Source of the DNA: Planctomycetota bacterium
Lineage (GTDB): Bacteria > Planctomycetota > UBA8108 > JACQVS01
DNA: 37,561 bases
Assembly (NCBI GenBank): GCA_016209605.1
Contig: JACQVS010000139.1
Coordinates: 1 to 37,561 of the forward strand
Reading direction: 5' to 3'
Numbering within the stretch: the stretch's first letter is position 1; every line of letters begins with the position of its first letter. The notes beneath the pieces are model-generated. The model worked only from the letters and a program-made list of their open reading frames with translations. It was not told the origin of the DNA and made no database searches. Shown here one piece after another: positions 34,407 through 37,561 of this stretch. Made by a program: the position numbers and the translations under genes.

Positions 34407-35642
34407 ATGAAAAACGCCAATCGAACGAACGCCGCGGTTGTGGGCGGTGTGCTCTTGGTGCTCCTGGCCGGCGCGGGGGGCCTCGCCGCGCAGGATTGGC
34501 CTCAATGGCGAGGACTCCATCGAGATGGAAAGGTGAGCGGGTTCACCGCGCCCGAGAAATGGCCGGAGGCGCTGGCGCAGAAGTGGAAAAAGACGGTGGG
34601 TACGGGCGATGCGACGCCCGCCCTGGTGGGCGACAAGCTCTATGTCTTTGCGCGCCAGGGTGAGGAAGAGGTCATCCTCTGCTTGAACGCGGGCGACGGA
34701 AACGAACTGTGGCAGAAAAAGTACGCGGCCCAGGCCGTGACCGGACCGGCCGCCCGGCACCCCGGGCCCAGGAGCTCGCCCGCGGTGGCGGAGGGGAAAG
34801 TCGTCACGCTGGGGGTGGGCGGGATCCTCTCCTGCCTGGACGCCGCCACCGGCCAGGAAGTGTGGCGAAAGGACGAGTTCCCCAAGGTCGTGCCCCAGTT
34901 CTTCACGGCCATGTCTCCGATCATCGCGGACGGGATGTGCATCGCGCACCTCGGCGGAAAGGACCATGGGGCGATCATCGCCTTCGAGCTGGCCACCGGC
35001 AACCAGAAGTGGAAATGGGATGGCGATGGTCCGGCATATGCTTCGCCCATCCTGATGACCGTGGAAGGGACCCAACAACTGGTCGCGCAGACGGAGAAAA
35101 AACTCGTGGGCCTCGCCGCGGCCGATGGGAAGCTTTTGTGGGAGGTCCCGTCGCCGGCCCAGGGGAGATTTTACAACTCCGCCACCCCGATCCTCGATGG
35201 GCAAACCTTGATCTACACCGGGCAGGGCCGGGGCACCAGGGCCGTGAAGATCGAAAAAGAGGGCGATCGCTTTGCCGCCAAGGAGATCTGGAACAACGAG
35301 AAGCTCGGCGCGGGATTCAACACGCCGGTTCTGAAGAACGGCCTCCTCTACGGCCTCACCGACCGCGGCAACCTCTTTTGCCTCAACGCTCGGACCGGCG
35401 AGGCCTCATGGACCGACCCCACCCGGCGCGACAACTTCGGGGCCATCCTCGATGCCGGCTCGGTCCTGCTGGCCTTGCCCGGCAACTCCGAATTGATCGC
35501 CTTCAAGCCCGGCGACAAGCAATACGAGGAGCTTGCCCGGATCAAGGTCTCGGACACCCCGACCTACGCGCACCCGGTGATCGCCGGGAAGAGAGTTTTC
35601 GTGAAGGATCAGGAGACGTTGGCGCTGTGGACGATGGAATGA
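34407..35642 (+). CDS. Secreted PQQ-like beta-propeller protein
   Basis: 411 residues from the ATG at 34407. I chose it over an upstream ATG at 34263 because a good signal peptide starts here ('AAVVGGVLLVLLAGAGGLAAQ'). The mature protein is one PQQ-like propeller: 'QDWPQWRGLHRDGKVSGF', 'ILCLNAGDGNELWQKK', 'LSCLDAATGQEVWRKDEFP', 'IIAFELATGNQKWKWDGDG', 'LFCLNARTGEASWTDP'. The 'DWPQWRG' start is the same as in the PQQ/WD40 fusion at 18865, so the two are paralogues. No dehydrogenase catalytic signature is visible, so it is more likely a BamB-like or binding propeller. A strong hairpin follows the stop. Confidence 0.87.
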   Translation: MKNANRTNAAVVGGVLLVLLAGAGGLAAQDWPQWRGLHRDGKVSGFTAPEKWPEALAQKWKKTVGTGDATPALVGDKLYVFARQGEEEVILCLNAGDGNELWQKKYAAQAVTGPAARHPGPRSSPAVAEGKVVTLGVGGILSCLDAATGQEVWRKDEFPKVVPQFFTAMSPIIADGMCIAHLGGKDHGAIIAFELATGNQKWKWDGDGPAYASPILMTVEGTQQLVAQTEKKLVGLAAADGKLLWEVPSPAQGRFYNSATPILDGQTLIYTGQGRGTRAVKIEKEGDRFAAKEIWNNEKLGAGFNTPVLKNGLLYGLTDRGNLFCLNARTGEASWTDPTRRDNFGAILDAGSVLLALPGNSELIAFKPGDKQYEELARIKVSDTPTYAHPVIAGKRVFVKDQETLALWTME

Positions 35643-35650
35643 GCGGCCGA

Positions 35651-35694
35651 GGGGCGTGTTTGAAAGCCAAAATTAGGTCGAGAAAACACGCCCC
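35651..35694 (+). terminator. Strong hairpin after the PQQ-propeller gene
   Basis: Perfect 11-bp arms GGGGCGTGTTT (35651-35661) and AAACACGCCCC (35684-35694) with a 22-nt loop begin 8 bp past the stop. There is no T run after it, so it may be a factor-dependent or 3'-protecting stem rather than a classic terminator. Confidence 0.55.
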
Positions 35695-36002
35695 CGGTGT
35701 GAGGAGAGATTCCGTTGCGAAGGCATGGACATTTCTTGTCGTACGTCGTTGAGGTTCAATAGAGAGCCAAGAGCACACGCTATCAGGAAGAAGCGATCCT
35801 TGCTGATCGGACTGAACATACTGGTCCTGGTTTCGTTGTACCGATATTTCTGGGGGACATACGAATCCACCCAACCGGCCGGTCAATCTGAGGTATCCGG
35901 AGCGGCCTGCGCCTCCATCCTATTCACCGCACCGCTTCGGAATCAAGTGAAAACGACCGCCGTCGACCGAGCGTTACCTCGTTTTTGCCATTTTTATTTC
36001 CC
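35695..36002. other. Stretch without a supported gene
   Basis: An open frame from 35725 includes a hydrophobic run ('LLIGLNILVLVSLYRYFW'), but it lacks a ribosome site and then runs out of frame over the malectin remnant. I see no family similarity. It may be decayed DNA. Confidence 0.4.
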
Positions 36003-36287
36003 AGAAACACCTACACGGGCGCGGTTCGCGGCGCCCGTGTCGAGGAGATCTACCGCACCCAGCGCTGATTTCCCCCCAACTACCGAATCCCCGCCTACCG
36101 CATCCCCCTTCCTCCCGGGTAGTACGCGGTGAGGCTCCACTTCGCCGAGATCTATTATCAGGAGGCCGGAAGCCGTTCCTTTGATCTCCGCATCGAGAGC
36201 AAGACCCGCCTCGAAGACTTCGATCCCTTCCGGGAGGCGGGCGGCTTTGCCGCGGCGATCGAGCATTCCATCGACACCACGTCATAA
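36003..36287 (+). pseudogene. Malectin-domain fragment with two in-frame stops
   Basis: One frame reads 'NTYTGAVRGARVEEIYRTQR', TGA (36066-36068), 'FPPNYRIPAYRIPLPPG', TAG (36120-36122), 'YAVRLHFAEIYYQEAGSRSF', 'DLRIES', and ends at TAA 36285-36287. 'VRLHFAE......G.R.FD..IE' is the malectin core, and 'Y.IPLPPG.Y.VRLHF' precedes it as in family members. The TGA stands where Trp is expected (R-W) and the TAG in place of a residue before Tyr. It has no start, and similarity ends at 'FDPFREAGGF'. A decayed carbohydrate-binding domain from a secreted protein. Confidence 0.72.
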
Positions 36288-36432
36288 AAGATTCGGTAGT
36301 CTCCCACAGGTAGTCGAAATGTGGCTTGTTGCTTCCCCCGAAGTCTCTTGATCCTCGTCTTCGATGTCCGTTCGGGTTCAGACCGCAAGTGGCTCTCCAC
36401 GGCATCAAGGATCAGTTTGGAATGAACAGAAT
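36276..36432 (-). pseudogene. RelE/ParE-type toxin fragment
   Basis: On the minus strand the frame reads 'HSKLILDAVESHLRSEPERT' then 'SKTRIKRLRGKQQATFRLPV', ending 'GDYRIFYDV'. This is the central and C-terminal pattern of RelE-family toxins (I..A...L...P......K.L.G....R..VGDYR..Y.V). An in-frame TAG lies just upstream of this block and no start codon with a ribosome site is visible. At the 3' side it runs into the malectin remnant over the same bases, so its last strand is lost. A truncated toxin gene next to the HNH repeat. Confidence 0.6.
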
Positions 36433-36501
36433 TATGCTATATCCCGAGATGAAAATCAACCCCCCTTCCAGGATCGGGTGCATCAACGGATTTGTAGTCC
36501 T

Positions 36502-36641
36502 CCATGGCAGAGCCAGTCCCTTCGCACGCCCAGGGATTTCGAAACGGGGTTGCGCAATCCTTCGAGATGCCTTGGTTTAAAGCCCCGGCTCAGCCCCGGA
36601 TCGCTGCGAGGAGGATTTCCTCCTCCGCCGGCTCCTTGCCG
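36502..36641 (-). repeat. Right copy of the 140-bp inverted repeat
   Basis: Reverse-complement partner of 1-140 (about 85% identity by hand), covering the last ~17 codons of the HNH gene and ~88 bp beyond. In this copy the flank continues within a few bases into CAAATCCGTTGATGCA, which in the left copy is displaced to 581 by the 430-bp insertion. This copy therefore represents the uninterrupted state. Confidence 0.85.
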
Positions 36642-37561
36642 CCCCCAACAGCGGCAAGCTTCTCCCGGGCGAGTTGGAGCCGCCTCAGGGCCCCCGACTT
36701 TGAGTAACCGATCTTCATCAGCGCCTTGAGGAGGCCCTCGTCCAAGGATCCTGGCGCACCCGCAGTTGCGGAGTCCGCAGTTGCGGACTCCGCAACCGCG
36801 GAATGGCGGCGGCTGGCCCCGTTCCTTCCCAAACCGTCGATCTCAGATCGCACCTCGAGGCGGATCTCTGGAACGCTCGCCAGCTCCTTCAGCTCGAGCT
36901 GAAAGTCCGCCAGGGTTGGGATGGTTTTTCTCCGGAAGACAAGTCCGGTGAAGGGATTCCCCTCAATCTTGAGCAGGCCGAGATGGACGCAGGAATGGCA
37001 GCAATCGCAGAGGAGGAGGGAGTTGGAGAGAACCGTCTTTCCGCCGTTGACGCGGTATTCGAGATGATGGACGTGGCAGATCCCGCGTCTGCGGCACCCA
37101 GGATTTCCGCAGATCCCCGCCTCCCGCAATCTCACCTTTTTTACCAGCATCGCCGGATTGGGCCGGTCGCGCTCCGCCTTGGGGACCGGTTTCGGCGCCG
37201 GCTCCGGCTGCGGCCCGGGCGTTGGTTCCGGGGCGCCCTGAGCGCCCGGCAGGGGTGCTTCCGGCTGCGAAGTTCCCTCCAGCTCCTCATCGCGGGTGAT
37301 GGTTACCTTGTTCGCCTCGGGCTCGACGCGCTCGACCACCTCCGTGGGGAGCTCGATCTGCCCATCGGCCGTGGGAAGGCTCGCCTTTCGGCACTCCGGG
37401 CAGCGAACGAAGAGGATGGTAAAGATGGAGTCCTCACGTTCCACTCGTCCTCCGGAAGTCGCTGCCGGGCCGCCTTCCGCCGGCGGATCGCCGGCGAGAT
37501 CGGTCTCGAGGAGCCGCTTTGACATGTAGAGGAGCGCGTCCTTGGGCTCCACGAAAGCTCC
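36590..37561 (-). CDS. HNH-endonuclease-type protein with RuvA-C-like tail (right copy, 5' end beyond window)
   Basis: At least 323 residues; the frame stays open to the window edge ('GAFVEPKDALLYMSKRLL'), so the start probably lies outside. A possible CxxC metal knuckle ('VRCPECRKA') is followed by a Pro/Glu linker. Then comes an HNH core: 'CGNPGCRRRGICHVHHLEYRV', 'NGGKTVLSNSLLLCDCCHSC' and 'VHLG', with the H-H pair, the central Asn and two zinc Cys pairs. An Ala/Ser/Thr stretch encoded by an inverted repeat precedes the C-terminal helical tail ('LLKALMKIGYSKSGALRRLQ ... EEEILLAAIRG'), which resembles RuvA domain III. HNH proteins cut DNA. The repeated occurrence recalls multicopy HNH families such as REP13E12 of mycobacteria, by analogy only. 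Confidence 0.8.
   Translation of the reverse strand, partial: GAFVEPKDALLYMSKRLLETDLAGDPPAEGGPAATSGGRVEREDSIFTILFVRCPECRKASLPTADGQIELPTEVVERVEPEANKVTITRDEELEGTSQPEAPLPGAQGAPEPTPGPQPEPAPKPVPKAERDRPNPAMLVKKVRLREAGICGNPGCRRRGICHVHHLEYRVNGGKTVLSNSLLLCDCCHSCVHLGLLKIEGNPFTGLVFRRKTIPTLADFQLELKELASVPEIRLEVRSEIDGLGRNGASRRHSAVAESATADSATAGAPGSLDEGLLKALMKIGYSKSGALRRLQLAREKLAAVGGGKEPAEEEILLAAIRG
36766..36795. repeat. 30-bp inverted repeat within the HNH coding sequence
   Basis: TTGCGGAGTCCGCA (36766-36779) and TGCGGACTCCGCAA (36782-36795) are perfect 14-bp arms with a 2-bp spacer. The sequence lies within the part encoding 'AESATADSATA', so the low-complexity linker seems to come from duplicated TGCGGA units. 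Confidence 0.85.

Noticed and set aside
35725..36132. 135-residue open frame with a hydrophobic stretch
   Set aside because: No ribosome site; its second half lies over the malectin remnant in a different frame.
1..37561. CRISPR array, tRNA or rRNA genes
   Set aside because: No regularly spaced direct repeats, cloverleaf pattern or rRNA sequence was seen by eye.

Overview
The window is a high-GC bacterial segment with no rRNA or tRNA gene visible. Its gene families point to an uncultured Planctomycetota-like, or possibly Acidobacteriota/Verrucomicrobiota-like, genome. These are a glucose/sorbosone-dehydrogenase fused to c-type heme domains, an SMP-30/DUF1080 fusion, PQQ-type and WD40 propellers, GH116 pieces, a lamin-tail/CotH protein ending in a dockerin-like repeat, and a Pro-rich 'GGPPPPPPFPGCG' tail. 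The phylum is an inference from family content, not a demonstrated placement.

Layout. Both ends carry the same HNH-endonuclease-type gene in opposite orientation. The left copy shows only its last 16 codons; the right copy is nearly complete. The two share about 140 bp at roughly 85% identity. After the left copy comes a discrete ~430 bp insertion with short inverted ends and a structured minus strand, then a DUF6402-like gene. From 1.5 to 10.2 kb is an orderly set of genes: SMP-30/DUF1080 protein, triheme GSDH protein, small membrane protein, a membrane Ser/Thr kinase broken by one frameshift, two lipoproteins and a TPR protein.

At 10.3-14.6 kb is the most interesting gene: a 1440-residue protein that joins a BrxC/PglY/DUF6079-type P-loop ATPase to a C-terminal PglZ-like (alkaline-phosphatase-superfamily) domain. 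These two BREX-type functions are normally carried by separate proteins, and no pglX methyltransferase lies nearby. The last 274 bp of this gene plus its terminator region recur 2.9 kb downstream at about 96% identity. The two copies bracket an island with a DUF4058 gene, a nucleotidyltransferase-like/small-protein pair with an ATGA overlap, and the 5' stub of an IS110-type transposase.

From 17.6 to 25.4 kb is a zone of decay. It holds remnants of three GH116-type glycosidases (one on the plus strand, two on the minus strand), a PQQ-propeller/WD40 fusion, and a long carboxypeptidase-regulatory-repeat protein broken by at least four frameshifts and one insertion. From 25.4 kb the order is normal again: small HD-type alarmone hydrolase candidate, ACT protein, FmdB zinc ribbon, membrane protein with CxxCxGxG motifs, VapC/AbrB toxin-antitoxin pair with a palindromic operator candidate, and a DtxR/MntR regulator. 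A 299 bp MITE with TAA target duplications precedes a 1468-residue LTD/CotH/FN3/dockerin-like secreted protein. A PQQ-propeller protein, a malectin-domain pseudogene, a RelE-type remnant and the right HNH copy close the window.

Functionally, the intact secreted proteins suggest extracytoplasmic carbohydrate/aldose oxidation and surface adhesion or matrix roles. The repeats, IS stub, toxin-antitoxin pieces and ATPase-PglZ fusion mark an accessory, probably defence-related and mobile, compartment.
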